Source: GCA-2794515 sp033763335
GTDB taxonomy: Bacteria; Chloroflexota; Anaerolineae; Aggregatilineales; Phototrophicaceae
Assembly: GCA_033763335.1 (NCBI GenBank)
Contig: JANRKU010000055.1
Location: 1-64,000, forward strand
Direction: 5' to 3'
Length of the DNA: 64,000 nucleotides
In this document: one piece after another, positions 14,636 to 23,699 of the stretch
How positions within the stretch are numbered: the stretch's first letter is position 1
How the letters are laid out: each line of letters begins with the position of its first letter
Notes under the pieces: generated by a model
The model's input: the letters and a program-made list of their open reading frames with translations, nothing else
Told to the model about the DNA's origin: nothing
Databases searched by the model: none
Made by a program: the position numbers and the translations under genes

Positions 14636-15769
14636 ATGCCTAAAGCAAAACTACTTGTTGTTGAAGATGAACATAACCTCTTATTAGGGATTCGGGATAT
14701 TCTCGAATTGGATGAGTATAGTGTTGTCACTGCGTCTAATGGACAACAAGCCCTTGATGTCCTCAAGAGTCAAAAAAGTGGATTACCCGATTTAATTTTG
14801 TCGGATATTATGATGCCCTATATGGATGGTATTGAGTTCCTCAAAGAAGTCCGTAAAAATGAGGCGTGGGTCAAAATTCCATTCATTTTTCTTACGGCAA
14901 AAGGTGCAAAAGGGGATGTGCAACAAGGCAAATTGTTGGGTGTAGATGATTACCTCATCAAGCCATTTGATGCCGATGATTTATTGGTGGCGGTTGAATC
15001 ACGGTTGACCAGACATCAGGCATTGAACCAAGCTAGTGAAGATGAAATTCATGATATTAAACGGAATATCCTCACCATTTTGAATCATGAATTTCGTACC
15101 CCATTAACCCTTGTGGTAGCATATGCTGATATGCTCAAAGATAACAATGTAGATAGAATGAGCGACAGTGAATTGCTCTTATTCCTGCGCGAAATCAATA
15201 TGGGCGCAGACCGTCTGCGCCATCTGATTGAAAATTTTATCTTGTTGGTGGAACTCGAAACACAAGATGCCGCCAAAAATTATGAATGGCGTAGCCACCC
15301 CATCACCAATTTTCACACCTTGCTCGAAACCGCGTGCAATAAATACCGCAATAACCCGCGTTATACCAACACCCTAGAACTCAACCTCCCCAAAACAGTC
15401 CCCACCGTTTTTGGCGACCGCGAATATATCATGACCATGCTGTCTGAACTGATTGATAACGCTTATAAATTCTCTCCCAATGGTGAGCCTATCACGGTGG
15501 AAGTCGGGACGGTTGAAAATGGCGGGGCGCAGGTTCGCATTATTGACAGAGGGCGTGGTATTCCTACCCAAGAGGTCGAAAATATCTGGAAATCATTTTA
15601 TCAGGTGAATCGAGAACAATTTGAAGACCAAGGTGCAGGCAGTGGGTTAGCCATTGTGCGTGGATTGGCACGGTTGCATAACGCACAATTGGATGTGACC
15701 AGCGAAGAGGGCAAAGGCTCTTGCTTTAGTGTTACATTCCCGCCACATCCTGCCCCCGTGACGGCATAA
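14636..15769 (+). CDS. Receiver-first histidine kinase (REC-HisKA-HATPase)
   Basis: 377 aa from the ATG at 14636; a GTG 15 bases earlier is also possible because neither start has a good ribosome-binding site. The N-terminal receiver (about residues 1-125) has the acidic pair VVEDE, the phospho-acceptor DIMMPYMDG and KPFD. The kinase part has its His in LNHEFRTPLT, the N-box ELIDNAYKFS, DRGRGIP and GSGLAIVRGLA. There is no membrane segment. Such kinases take phosphoryl groups from another kinase and relay or modulate them. It is monocistronic; pspA follows with its own -10 box. Confidence 0.9.
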   Translation: MPKAKLLVVEDEHNLLLGIRDILELDEYSVVTASNGQQALDVLKSQKSGLPDLILSDIMMPYMDGIEFLKEVRKNEAWVKIPFIFLTAKGAKGDVQQGKLLGVDDYLIKPFDADDLLVAVESRLTRHQALNQASEDEIHDIKRNILTILNHEFRTPLTLVVAYADMLKDNNVDRMSDSELLLFLREINMGADRLRHLIENFILLVELETQDAAKNYEWRSHPITNFHTLLETACNKYRNNPRYTNTLELNLPKTVPTVFGDREYIMTMLSELIDNAYKFSPNGEPITVEVGTVENGGAQVRIIDRGRGIPTQEVENIWKSFYQVNREQFEDQGAGSGLAIVRGLARLHNAQLDVTSEEGKGSCFSVTFPPHPAPVTA

Positions 15770-15775
15770 TGATGA

Positions 15776-15781
15776 TATAAT
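15776..15781 (+). promoter_or_regulatory. -10 element upstream of pspA
   Basis: Perfect TATAAT 42 bases before the pspA start. No convincing -35 and no sigma-54 type GG-N10-GC element is seen. Confidence 0.4.
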
Positions 15782-15823
15782 ACGTTAGACGTGTTGTGTT
15801 TAACCGAAAGGATATGAACCCGT

Positions 15824-16522
15824 ATGGCATCATTTTTAGAAAAAGTGAGAACCCTCCTCAGCGCGAATCTTCATTCGATTGTAGATAGCGCCCTCGAAGC
15901 CAATTCTCCCAAGGTGATGGATGAATATGTCCGTCAAGCCGAAAAGAATCTTGAGGCATTAGAAGATTCTGCGGCAACCATCGGTGGCAATGTGAAAACG
16001 ATGAAGCGCAAGTATGAAGAACTCGCTTCTGCGGCAGAAAAATTAGACCGCGATATTGATGCGTTGCTCCTCAAAGGCAAAGATGACCTCGCCGCCGCCG
16101 CCCAATCTGAACTGAATACCAAACAACAATTGGCGCAAGAATATTATGAGCAATGGCAAGAGCAAGAAAAACAATACCAATTGCTCCTCACCATGCGTCG
16201 CCAATTAGAAGGCAAGATGAACGCCATGAAACAAGAACGCGAACAACTCCGCGCCTTGTTGGAATTGGCAGAAGCCAAAAAGGTCGCCACCAAGACCATC
16301 AAAGGGCTTGATGGGTTGGCAAATATTGGCGATGACCAAATCAAAGGGCTTGCCGATAAAATTCGCAATAATCTTGACCGTGAAGATGCCCGTTTGGAAA
16401 TGGCAACGCAAAACTTGTCTGACCAAATTGACGAAGCGGTACGTGGTGGCGAAATTGACATGCAATTGGAAGAACGTCGTAAACGCTTGCTTGGCAAGTC
16501 GTCTGAAGGCGGAGAATCCTAA
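15824..16522 (+). CDS. pspA: PspA/IM30 family membrane-stress protein
   Basis: 232 aa, almost entirely coiled coil. PspA/Vipp1 proteins assemble into ESCRT-III-like rods that support damaged membranes. The N-terminus FLEKVRTLLSANLHSIVD is the amphipathic membrane-binding helix (quoted to 18 residues) and residues 25-220 are the long helical hairpin rich in Glu, Lys and Gln. No pspBC or liaI partners are adjacent. A TATAAT lies upstream and a strong terminator downstream, so it is a single-gene unit next to the REC-kinase gene. Confidence 0.9.
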   Translation: MASFLEKVRTLLSANLHSIVDSALEANSPKVMDEYVRQAEKNLEALEDSAATIGGNVKTMKRKYEELASAAEKLDRDIDALLLKGKDDLAAAAQSELNTKQQLAQEYYEQWQEQEKQYQLLLTMRRQLEGKMNAMKQEREQLRALLELAEAKKVATKTIKGLDGLANIGDDQIKGLADKIRNNLDREDARLEMATQNLSDQIDEAVRGGEIDMQLEERRKRLLGKSSEGGES

Positions 16523-16545
16523 TTTTGCCCCTGTAAAATAATAAA

Positions 16546-16579
16546 AAAGGAGCGACATGCAATACTATCGCTCCTTTTT
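16546..16579 (+). terminator. Intrinsic terminator after pspA
   Basis: AAAAAAGGAGCGA and TCGCTCCTTTTTT form a stem with a T-run on the plus strand. Because the flanks are symmetric (A-run left, T-run right), it can also serve the opposing hydrolase gene. Confidence 0.9.
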
Positions 16580-16588
16580 TGTTGCCCA

Positions 16589-18382
16589 TTATCTAATCAC
16601 TGGCAAAATAATATGCGAGGCTTTCAGGGCATCCCGCGAGAGTGTCCATGTGGGGGTGCCATTGCTCAGAATTTGGGCGAATGTATCCTTATCTGCGCCA
16701 GCAATGGCTACCTGTATGCAATGCCCTTTTTTGATAAGTACCGATGTCGGTTGTAACCCAATGACCAATTCGACTGTCTCACCAATGGGCAAAGGCGACC
16801 CATCTGCCCGTTTATAACTGTGATTGGGCATCCCTGTCACATAAGGCGGGGGAGTTGTGCTGATTTTGCGATGAATCCCACGCAATTGCCCTTCGGTGAT
16901 ATAGCGCACATAGCCGTTTTCATCCACATCTTCCAAATACACAAAAAAGGCGCTATCGGCTTCTGATGAGGCGACATATAACGTCACCACAGGATACCCT
17001 GTGATGGTCATATTGTGTCCTAATGGCGCGGATGTGTAGGTGAGCAATTTTTTATCTTCATCGGCGCGATTTGCATAGATGACAGGGCGTGCCATTTGTG
17101 TCATCCACCGATTGGTCTTGCCTGTGGTGGCATCAAAATTGACCGTATAGTGGTCTGTGGCACGCTCAATAGTCGGTTTTTGCGTGGATAGGCTATTTTC
17201 TGCGCCAAAATACCATGCTTGTTGTGCCGTATTGGGCAAGGGGAACACATCCGTTTTTGACCATGTATCTGCGCCTAGTGTATAGTAATAGAGGGTTTTT
17301 CCTTGTGGTGGGGTATCATCCACTAAGGTTTGTTGGAAAAATTGTGATAGGGCATCCCATTGGTGTTTGAGGAGGGGTGTCGGTTTGCCTTTTGGCGGAT
17401 TATAGGGGTTGCCATCGGCGCTCATTTCGTGTTTCCATGCCCCGATAACCGTGATTTGTGGGTTGCTAAAGGTGTTGAAATTGCGAAGCGCCGCTTCTGC
17501 CGCCGCGCCATCCATCCAACTGCCCCATGAAAAAATGGGAACATTCCCTGCTTGAATCGCATCATTGCACCGAAACACACTAAAATCATCCATCGTTGCG
17601 CCTGTTTTGCCGAACATATCATCCCGATAGATGATAGTTGTCATGGCATCAAAAACATCGGTATTGGCTTGATGGTCTTGCAATGATTTTTTGAGCATCA
17701 CCCGCGATTTTTTATCTGCATCCACTGGACGCACGCCTTTGACAAATAGACGTGCTGTGAAGGGAAATAAATTCGATGGCTTGTGGTTATCCAATTTTTT
17801 GTTGCTATCGCTCCAAGCGCGGATGAAGCCCGCATTGAGGATACCCCCAGGGAAGGCAATATCAGCATACACATCAAATTCAATTTCTTGTGGAATAACC
17901 CCTTTTATCCCCTTTACCCCTGTGGATGCCAAATAAAGTGATGTTGCGCCTTCATACGAAATGCCATACGCGCCGATATTGCCACTCGACCATGCTTGTG
18001 TTTTTATCCATTCGGCAATTTCACCAAAATCGGCGACTTCCTCTGGCATAAAGGGATGCCGATTTATCCCATGCGATGCCCCCGCGCCACGAATATCCAC
18101 CACAACCACCGCAAAACCCTGTTCAATCAATATATCGGGGATGGCTTCTCTGGGTCCAATCGGTGCTTTGTTGGGTGGGTTGGGCATCCGCAATTCCATA
18201 CTGCGCCAATAGCGTGCCATAATCATCACAGTGGGGAGTTTTGTGCCTGTGGGCAGGTCTTTTGGCAACAAAACATCTATGGCAATATTGACCCCATCGC
18301 GCATGGTGATATATTGTGAGGTGGCGATAACACCTTTATACCGTTTGGTGGGGGGATGGCTAAACAATGATTCAAAGGTCAT
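16589..18382 (-). CDS. CocE/NonD family alpha/beta hydrolase (X-Pro dipeptidyl-peptidase-like)
   Basis: 597 aa, full length for the family. The N-terminal alpha/beta hydrolase domain has the nucleophile elbow GAYGISYEGATS (Ser near residue 150) and a VVVVDIRGAGAS strand. The C-terminal third is the jelly-roll XPD-C domain (PVVTLYVASSEADSAFFVYL, partly quoted, and RADGSPLPIG). Known members hydrolyse cocaine esters, acyl-prolyl dipeptides or beta-lactam esters, and no signal peptide is evident. It lies 22 bases downstream of a padR gene and probably shares its transcript and regulation. Confidence 0.88.
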   Translation of the reverse strand: MTFESLFSHPPTKRYKGVIATSQYITMRDGVNIAIDVLLPKDLPTGTKLPTVMIMARYWRSMELRMPNPPNKAPIGPREAIPDILIEQGFAVVVVDIRGAGASHGINRHPFMPEEVADFGEIAEWIKTQAWSSGNIGAYGISYEGATSLYLASTGVKGIKGVIPQEIEFDVYADIAFPGGILNAGFIRAWSDSNKKLDNHKPSNLFPFTARLFVKGVRPVDADKKSRVMLKKSLQDHQANTDVFDAMTTIIYRDDMFGKTGATMDDFSVFRCNDAIQAGNVPIFSWGSWMDGAAAEAALRNFNTFSNPQITVIGAWKHEMSADGNPYNPPKGKPTPLLKHQWDALSQFFQQTLVDDTPPQGKTLYYYTLGADTWSKTDVFPLPNTAQQAWYFGAENSLSTQKPTIERATDHYTVNFDATTGKTNRWMTQMARPVIYANRADEDKKLLTYTSAPLGHNMTITGYPVVTLYVASSEADSAFFVYLEDVDENGYVRYITEGQLRGIHRKISTTPPPYVTGMPNHSYKRADGSPLPIGETVELVIGLQPTSVLIKKGHCIQVAIAGADKDTFAQILSNGTPTWTLSRDALKASHIILPVIR

Positions 18383-18404
18383 GGGTGTTATCTCCTAGTG
18401 ATAA

Positions 18405-18956
18405 TTAAAATTCAGATTCAATGCGTTGGATGGTCTCATCGAGCCAGCGCAGATATTGTTCTTCTGCCAATTCCCCAAAACGGCGGGTGATGTCCCACAT
18501 GAGAGCATCACGTTTGAGGGGGGGATTTTCTTGTGCCTGATTCTCAATCATGGCTTTCGTCTCATTTGCCAAAAGGCTCAATTGTTTTTTATGCAAGGCA
18601 CGCTGTAGGCGTAATTCTGCGAGTATGGTCTCTTTATCCAATTGGGCAGAAAAAAAGAGTTTGAGCAATAAGGTGTCTTTACTCGGTTCAAGTTGTGTGA
18701 GAGGGGTTTCGAGCCAATCACGCAACGCATCACGCCCATTTTGCGTAATATGATACAGACGGCGGTCTGGTTTATCGTGCTGTTCTTGAATTTGAGATGT
18801 TACTAAACCCTCTTTTTCGAGTTGGTCGAGTGTGCGATAAATTTGGCTGGTTTGTGCATACCAAAAGTGGGTTGTCGAGTTTTCCATGAATTGCTTGATT
18901 TGATACCCGGTGAGGGGCATGTAGTTTAACCCGCCAAGCAGAATATACTTTAACAT
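18405..18956 (-). CDS. PadR family transcriptional regulator
   Basis: 183 aa from the ATG at 18956 (TGAGG upstream); the frame is open to 18986 but there is no ribosome-binding site there. The winged helix occupies residues 1-90 (LKYILLGGLNYMPLTGYQIK, then QIYRTLDQLEKEGLV and RRLYHIT), followed by the C-terminal helical dimerisation domain. It is a long, VirR/PadR-s1-like member. It likely represses its own operon with the downstream hydrolase. The palindrome at 19042-19063 in the divergent intergenic region is a candidate binding site. Confidence 0.88.
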   Translation of the reverse strand: MLKYILLGGLNYMPLTGYQIKQFMENSTTHFWYAQTSQIYRTLDQLEKEGLVTSQIQEQHDKPDRRLYHITQNGRDALRDWLETPLTQLEPSKDTLLLKLFFSAQLDKETILAELRLQRALHKKQLSLLANETKAMIENQAQENPPLKRDALMWDITRRFGELAEEQYLRWLDETIQRIESEF

Positions 18957-18996
18957 CGTAGAAAAAATCCTCACTATTGACTGCAATATACCACTA

Positions 18997-19024
18997 ATTA
19001 TAATCTATTTGTGGAATATTGCAA
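18997..19024 (-). promoter_or_regulatory. Promoter of the padR-hydrolase operon
   Basis: On the minus strand TTGCAA (19024-19019), 16-base spacer, TATAAT (19002-18997). Confidence 0.5.
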
Positions 19025-19041
19025 GTAATGTGTTTTAATAT

Positions 19042-19063
19042 TGATTGTCATATAGGACAATCA
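19042..19063. promoter_or_regulatory. Perfect 8-bp inverted repeat, candidate PadR operator
   Basis: TGATTGTC-6-GACAATCA lies in the 207-bp gap between divergent padR and the 19164 gene, about 20 bp upstream of the padR -35 element. A second TATTCCACA motif flanks it on both sides of the gap (in inverse orientation near 19015 and directly near 19068). Confidence 0.55.
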
Positions 19064-19163
19064 TACTATTCCACATAACAGCATTGTTATGAAGATATTA
19101 TTTTTCCTACCCCAAAATAGAGTAAAATAGAGGGTAGCAATCATTATAAAAAGGTTATGTCTT

Positions 19164-19979
19164 ATGTCAGAAAGAGAAAATGTTCGTCAACGTGCATTTG
19201 GAGCTGTTTTACAACGGGCGGTTTTTAGTTGGCAAATTGCCCTGACCGTCATCGTGACGCTGTTATTGGTGGTATTGCAACCTGCCCCTGTCGCCTTTTG
19301 GCAGTGGTGGTTCTGGCTCATTGGGGGAGGGGTTACGGCAGGCTTATTTGTGGTCTCTAATCTCACCGACCCACAAGCCGCCCAAGAGGCAATTTCTAAA
19401 GAATTTGAACGGCAATATAATTTGGCACAAATTAAAAGCACCGTCTCGCGTCAACATTTGCAAAGCGCGATGGAGTATCGCCGTAATATGCGGGAACTCT
19501 CAAAACATGCTAAAGGGGCGCTCCGTGTGGAATTATTGCAGACGATTGATGCCATAGATAACCAAATTAGTGGGATGTATGACCTCGCGCTCAAAATTGA
19601 TGCCTTTCAGAGCAATGAATTGGCAGAACGTGACCGCAAGCGTGTTGGCGACCAATTGGATAACACCCGTATCCGTATGGAACGTGAGCAAGATTCTGAA
19701 GTGCGCCGTGATTTGGAACGGCTGGCACATCAATTAGAACAACAACTCGTCAATTTACAGTCCGTTGCCAATGGCATGAAACGTGCCGAAATTCAACTCG
19801 AAACCACACTTGCCACACTTGCCACCGTTTATGCACAAATGGCGAATTTGGGGACAAAAGAAGTGGATAGTGGAAAATCACAACGCTTACGCGAAGAAAT
19901 TCAAAGTGAAGTGTTGAACCTCCAAGATACCATTGATGCCATGAGCGAAGTGCAACAACAAACGCTCCGTAGTAGATAG
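19164..19979 (+). CDS. Membrane-anchored coiled-coil protein
   Basis: 271 aa. Two closely spaced membrane helices (about residues 22-42 and 48-66) are followed by roughly 200 residues of charged helix predicted as coiled coil (RMEREQDSEVRRDLERLAHQ and similar). AAAGG precedes the ATG. It ends eight bases before a TIR membrane protein and probably shares its transcript. PspA-like or flotillin-like scaffolding is conceivable, but no family motif is visible and I do not recognise it. Confidence 0.65.
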   Translation: MSERENVRQRAFGAVLQRAVFSWQIALTVIVTLLLVVLQPAPVAFWQWWFWLIGGGVTAGLFVVSNLTDPQAAQEAISKEFERQYNLAQIKSTVSRQHLQSAMEYRRNMRELSKHAKGALRVELLQTIDAIDNQISGMYDLALKIDAFQSNELAERDRKRVGDQLDNTRIRMEREQDSEVRRDLERLAHQLEQQLVNLQSVANGMKRAEIQLETTLATLATVYAQMANLGTKEVDSGKSQRLREEIQSEVLNLQDTIDAMSEVQQQTLRSR

Positions 19980-19987
19980 GGACTATC

Positions 19988-21250
19988 ATGCCACGCATTT
20001 TCATCTCTTATCGGCGGGTAGATAGCCATATCATCACGGGAAGAGTGCATGATTGGCTGGTCTTTGCCTTTGGAGAGAAAAATGTCTTTAAGGATGTAGA
20101 CGATATTCCGCCCGGTATGGATTTTAGGATGGTATTACGCAATGCACTCGATAAGTGCGATGCTGTTTTAGCCGTCATCGGAAGCGAATGGCTCGAAAAT
20201 CGGGATTCACAAGGTCGGCGCAGGATTGATTTGCCCGATGATTTTGTGCGGATGGAAATCGAAGCGGCATTGAGCCGTGATGATGTGTTGGTTATCCCCG
20301 TATTGGTCAATGGGGCAGTCATGCCCACTGTGGATGAGCTACCCCTAAAATTGCGCCCACTCGCCTATCGCAATGCGGTGATTATCCGCCATGACCCCGA
20401 TTTTCAACGCGATATGGCACGCCTGATTGACCAATTAAGTCGTATTCGGGGCAAAAAATTGGTATTTGCGGGCAATAAACCCGTTGCACCGTCTATCCAT
20501 CCACAATTCCACACGCCCGAAATGCGGAATAGTGTCGAAAAACTCATCGCCCATCTCAATCGCCCTACATCGTATGCCACAAACGATATGCTGGCTACAC
20601 CTGTGCCTGCCCTTATGACCAACGAAGCCGTTATGCGTCCCCGTGTAGATACACAACAATTGGCATTTTTGGGCATGGCATTTGTCCTCACGTTGGCTGT
20701 TATCCTCACCTTAGTGATGTTGTTGGGGCAAGCCCCAGATGTAACCCCTGTTATCGCACAATCTGTCACCGAAACCGCGACTGTGCAACCATCCCCTGCC
20801 AATTTTACCGCAGAAGTGCGGGGGATAATTCCGCCTGTCGTGTTTGAATCTGACCCCACCAAGACCTTAGAACCCACCTTTACCCCCACCCCAACCGATT
20901 TGCCATCCGATTTCACCGCAGAGCCGACCATTGAGTGGATAAATGAGGCGACAATCACTGCCCGCGCCCCACTCATCCAAAGTGCCATTCGGCGTAATAG
21001 CACGCCGTTTGGATGGCAGGCGGGCATGGATGTGGTTGTGGTACAAGATACCGCCCTTTACTCAGAAGCGGGTAATTGGGAGAGTCCGATAGGGTTATTA
21101 AATGCGGGGACAACCGTTTCTCTCCGTTTGGGCAGACATAATGGGCGGTCTTTGCTGTGGTATTACGATAGCGAGGACGTGTGGTTTGCTGTGAACACCG
21201 ATACTGAATTTGGTTGGTTGCCATTACGAGTCCTCACATTGCCGAATTGA
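19988..21250 (+). CDS. TIR-domain transmembrane protein with outer SH3-like domain
   Basis: 420 aa. The N-terminal TIR domain (about residues 1-155) starts RIFISYRR and has the box FGEKNVFKDVDDIPPGMDF and a Glu in DFVRMEIEAAL where catalytic bacterial TIR NADases keep theirs. One membrane helix (about 222-245) leads to a Pro/Thr-rich spacer and a C-terminal 60-residue beta region (DVWFAVNTDTEFGWLPLRVL) resembling SH3b-like wall-binding modules. The topology is TIR inside and sensor domain outside. It follows the coiled-coil membrane gene by eight bases. It could be an envelope-damage sensor with an NAD-consuming effector; activity is not proven. Confidence 0.85.
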   Translation: MPRIFISYRRVDSHIITGRVHDWLVFAFGEKNVFKDVDDIPPGMDFRMVLRNALDKCDAVLAVIGSEWLENRDSQGRRRIDLPDDFVRMEIEAALSRDDVLVIPVLVNGAVMPTVDELPLKLRPLAYRNAVIIRHDPDFQRDMARLIDQLSRIRGKKLVFAGNKPVAPSIHPQFHTPEMRNSVEKLIAHLNRPTSYATNDMLATPVPALMTNEAVMRPRVDTQQLAFLGMAFVLTLAVILTLVMLLGQAPDVTPVIAQSVTETATVQPSPANFTAEVRGIIPPVVFESDPTKTLEPTFTPTPTDLPSDFTAEPTIEWINEATITARAPLIQSAIRRNSTPFGWQAGMDVVVVQDTALYSEAGNWESPIGLLNAGTTVSLRLGRHNGRSLLWYYDSEDVWFAVNTDTEFGWLPLRVLTLPN

Positions 21251-21282
21251 GTTTGTGCGCTAGAATAGAGAACAAAATGAGT

Positions 21283-21324
21283 GGACATGCACTTTTGCAT
21301 GTCCCTAAACCCATTTTGTAGGGA
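21283..21324. repeat. Tandem hairpins (palindromic repeat) between TIR genes
   Basis: GGACATGC-6-GCATGTCC (21283-21304) runs into TCCCTA...TAGGGA (21302-21324). The TAGGGA/TCCCTA ends resemble those of the 28-bp palindromes near 203. It is in the 113-bp gap between the two TIR genes and could limit read-through. Confidence 0.5.
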
Positions 21325-21363
21325 TATGGGCGACCATGCAGTCTGCATTGAAAGGCAACCAAT

Positions 21364-22008
21364 ATGCTCAATATTTATCTATCCTATCGTAAAGAAGATA
21401 ACCCCCTTTTGGTCAAGCGCATTTATGACAAACTCGCCAACGAATTTGGGGCGAGTAGTGTCTTAAAAGATGTCTATGATAGCCGCGATATCCTCAAGCC
21501 ATCTGCGCCAAACCCCATTGGTGAGGTGCAATGGGCGATTAATCGCTGTGAGGTGATGTTGGTCATCATTGGGCGATACTGGCTCGTTGATAAATTTGGA
21601 AAATCGTTATTAAGTAACCCACAAGACCTTATTTTACAAGAATTGGGCTTTGCTTTTACCCGCAAAGGATTGCCGATTATCCCTGTTTTGATAGATGGGG
21701 CAAAAGCACCCACCGAAGCCCAATTGGGACCCGCCTTGCGTATTTTGGCGCTCAAAAATCCCGCTATGGTGCGCGATAATGACGAATTTGAGCGCGACAT
21801 GATGCGCCTGATGGATCAATTGAATAAATTGGTCTCTGGGCAAATTAGCGGGTTGCGTTCCCTGACAGAGCCAGAAGGTAAACCAGAAGAATTTTCTGCA
21901 AACATTGTCAAACGGCGACAATCTATCACCTTTATGGGGTTAGCCATTGGTGCAGGGGTTGGATTGCTTATCTTGGCGTTATTATTATTGCAAAGCGTCC
22001 CACAATAG
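21364..22008 (+). CDS. TIR-domain protein with C-terminal membrane anchor
   Basis: 214 aa. TIR domain at residues 1-155: NIYLSYRKEDN, then LKDVYDSRDI, VMLVIIGRYW and a Glu in LILQELGFAF at the position of the NADase glutamate. A single membrane helix at the C-terminus (about 188-210) leaves only a few residues outside, so unlike the gene before it there is no outer sensor domain. GAAAGG is upstream of the ATG. It ends six bases before a transporter-like gene, suggesting co-expression. Confidence 0.85.
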   Translation: MLNIYLSYRKEDNPLLVKRIYDKLANEFGASSVLKDVYDSRDILKPSAPNPIGEVQWAINRCEVMLVIIGRYWLVDKFGKSLLSNPQDLILQELGFAFTRKGLPIIPVLIDGAKAPTEAQLGPALRILALKNPAMVRDNDEFERDMMRLMDQLNKLVSGQISGLRSLTEPEGKPEEFSANIVKRRQSITFMGLAIGAGVGLLILALLLLQSVPQ

Positions 22009-22014
22009 TATTTT

Positions 22015-23691
22015 ATGACCCATATTATTAAACAATCTCTACATATTCACGAGGGAGAAGGGCGCATGGTGGCGCTCTTTCTGATTCATTCATTTTGTAA
22101 TGGCATCACCATTGGCTTTATGGGCGCATCGGTGAGTGCCTTATTTCTCACCCGATACACCCCTGCCGATATTCCGCAGATGTATATCGTCTCGACCAGC
22201 ATGATTTTTGTCACGGGGACAGTTTATCATCACCTTAGCCAAAGAATTGCCTTTCGGCGCTTGCTCACCGCCAATTTGAGCTTTTCATTTATGATGATAC
22301 TCACCCTCACGCTGGCTTATCACCTGATTGACGACCCATTTCCAGCCTTGCTCCTCGCCGCCAGTTTTGAACTGGTTTGGGTGATGAATAGTCTTGAATT
22401 TTGGGGACTAGCGGGCAAATTATTCGATGTCCGCGAAGCGAAGCGCCTGTATGGGTTGATGGGTGCGGGGGAGGTGGTGGCAATTATTATCAGTGGCTTT
22501 TCCATCCCCCTGATTGTGCCATTTATTGGGACTGAAAATGTGTTATTTATCGCCCTCACGGGTACAGGGTTGTCGTGGGTTATGATGCGACTCATCACCC
22601 ATCATTATGCCTATCAATTGCCACAACAAAGTGATGTGCAGGGCAATGCTCCTCGTCCTGATGCGCTCGCGCCAGAGCGTCATTATATTTTGCTGATTTT
22701 TATGTTGGTGGGGTTAACGATTTCGTCTTTATATGTGGTAGATACGGCATTTTATGACCAAGCCTCGCAGTTATACCCTGATGAAGGTGAACTCGCCAGT
22801 TTTCTGGGGATATTTTTCTCGGTGGCGGGGATATTGCAACTCGCCAGCAGGACAATTTTTACAGGATTATTGCTCAGGCGGTATGGCGTGATAATCGGCT
22901 TATTGGTTTTGCCGAGCCTGCTCATTTTAGGCGGGATGGGTGTGTTCATTGGGCTAGGATTAGGCGATGCGATGGTCATCGTATCGGCGGTCATCCTCAT
23001 GAAATGGGTGGATAGAGGCTTACGTTTTACATTGAATCAATCCACCATCCTCATTTTATATCAACCCTTGCCGATTCATCAGCGTGTGCCTGTACAAGCC
23101 CGCGCAGAAAGCCATATTGAGGCGATAGCGGGTTTTTCGGTGGGGGTATTGTTGCTCTTTTTGACCAACACCATCGGTTTTGGCACAGTAGAACTCATTT
23201 TGTTACTGATGGTCATTTGTGTGGTATGGATAGGCATTGTATTTGTCATTCGCAAGCCGTATGTGGGCATGTTGGTGCAAACCCTCACCACACAACGCCT
23301 GACCACTACCGATACGATGCAGGTCGAAATGATTGCGCCGATTATCGGCGATGATATGGATGTTGAATCTGTTCATCAAAAAATTATTGCAGAGGCAGAA
23401 ATAGCCCTCACGCACCTAGAAAATGGGGCGCATGATGACCTTTATCATGCCAAAACGCGGATTCTACGCTGGGTGTCGCGGGTTGTGCATCCGCCAGAAT
23501 TGATTTTTGAGATAGAACAGCATATTTTGTTGCCCATCAAAGAACGACGGGCATACGCATTAGAGGCGCTTGATATGTTATTGATGTCACCGATTAAGCC
23601 AGTAGTGATGCCGTTATTTGAGGAAATCCCGCCAACATCCCAAGCAAAAAAATTACGTGAGGCACTAAATCGTTTGCCAATGGTAGACTAA
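22015..23691 (+). CDS. Twelve-helix MFS-like or nucleotide-transporter-like membrane protein
   Basis: 558 aa. About twelve membrane helices occupy residues 15-420, with a conserved motif FRRLLTANLSFSF after helix 3 and WVMNSLEFWGLAGKLFD (a WxxxxxFxxWxLAxxLFD-like signature) near residue 125. This resembles bacterial relatives of the ATP/ADP (Npt) translocase family, many of which are fused to regulatory domains. The last 140 residues are soluble and helical. It starts six bases after a TIR gene. Whether it moves a nucleotide or acts as a scaffold cannot be decided from sequence. Confidence 0.65.
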   Translation: MTHIIKQSLHIHEGEGRMVALFLIHSFCNGITIGFMGASVSALFLTRYTPADIPQMYIVSTSMIFVTGTVYHHLSQRIAFRRLLTANLSFSFMMILTLTLAYHLIDDPFPALLLAASFELVWVMNSLEFWGLAGKLFDVREAKRLYGLMGAGEVVAIIISGFSIPLIVPFIGTENVLFIALTGTGLSWVMMRLITHHYAYQLPQQSDVQGNAPRPDALAPERHYILLIFMLVGLTISSLYVVDTAFYDQASQLYPDEGELASFLGIFFSVAGILQLASRTIFTGLLLRRYGVIIGLLVLPSLLILGGMGVFIGLGLGDAMVIVSAVILMKWVDRGLRFTLNQSTILILYQPLPIHQRVPVQARAESHIEAIAGFSVGVLLLFLTNTIGFGTVELILLLMVICVVWIGIVFVIRKPYVGMLVQTLTTQRLTTTDTMQVEMIAPIIGDDMDVESVHQKIIAEAEIALTHLENGAHDDLYHAKTRILRWVSRVVHPPELIFEIEQHILLPIKERRAYALEALDMLLMSPIKPVVMPLFEEIPPTSQAKKLREALNRLPMVD

Positions 23692-23699
23692 TGCCAATA

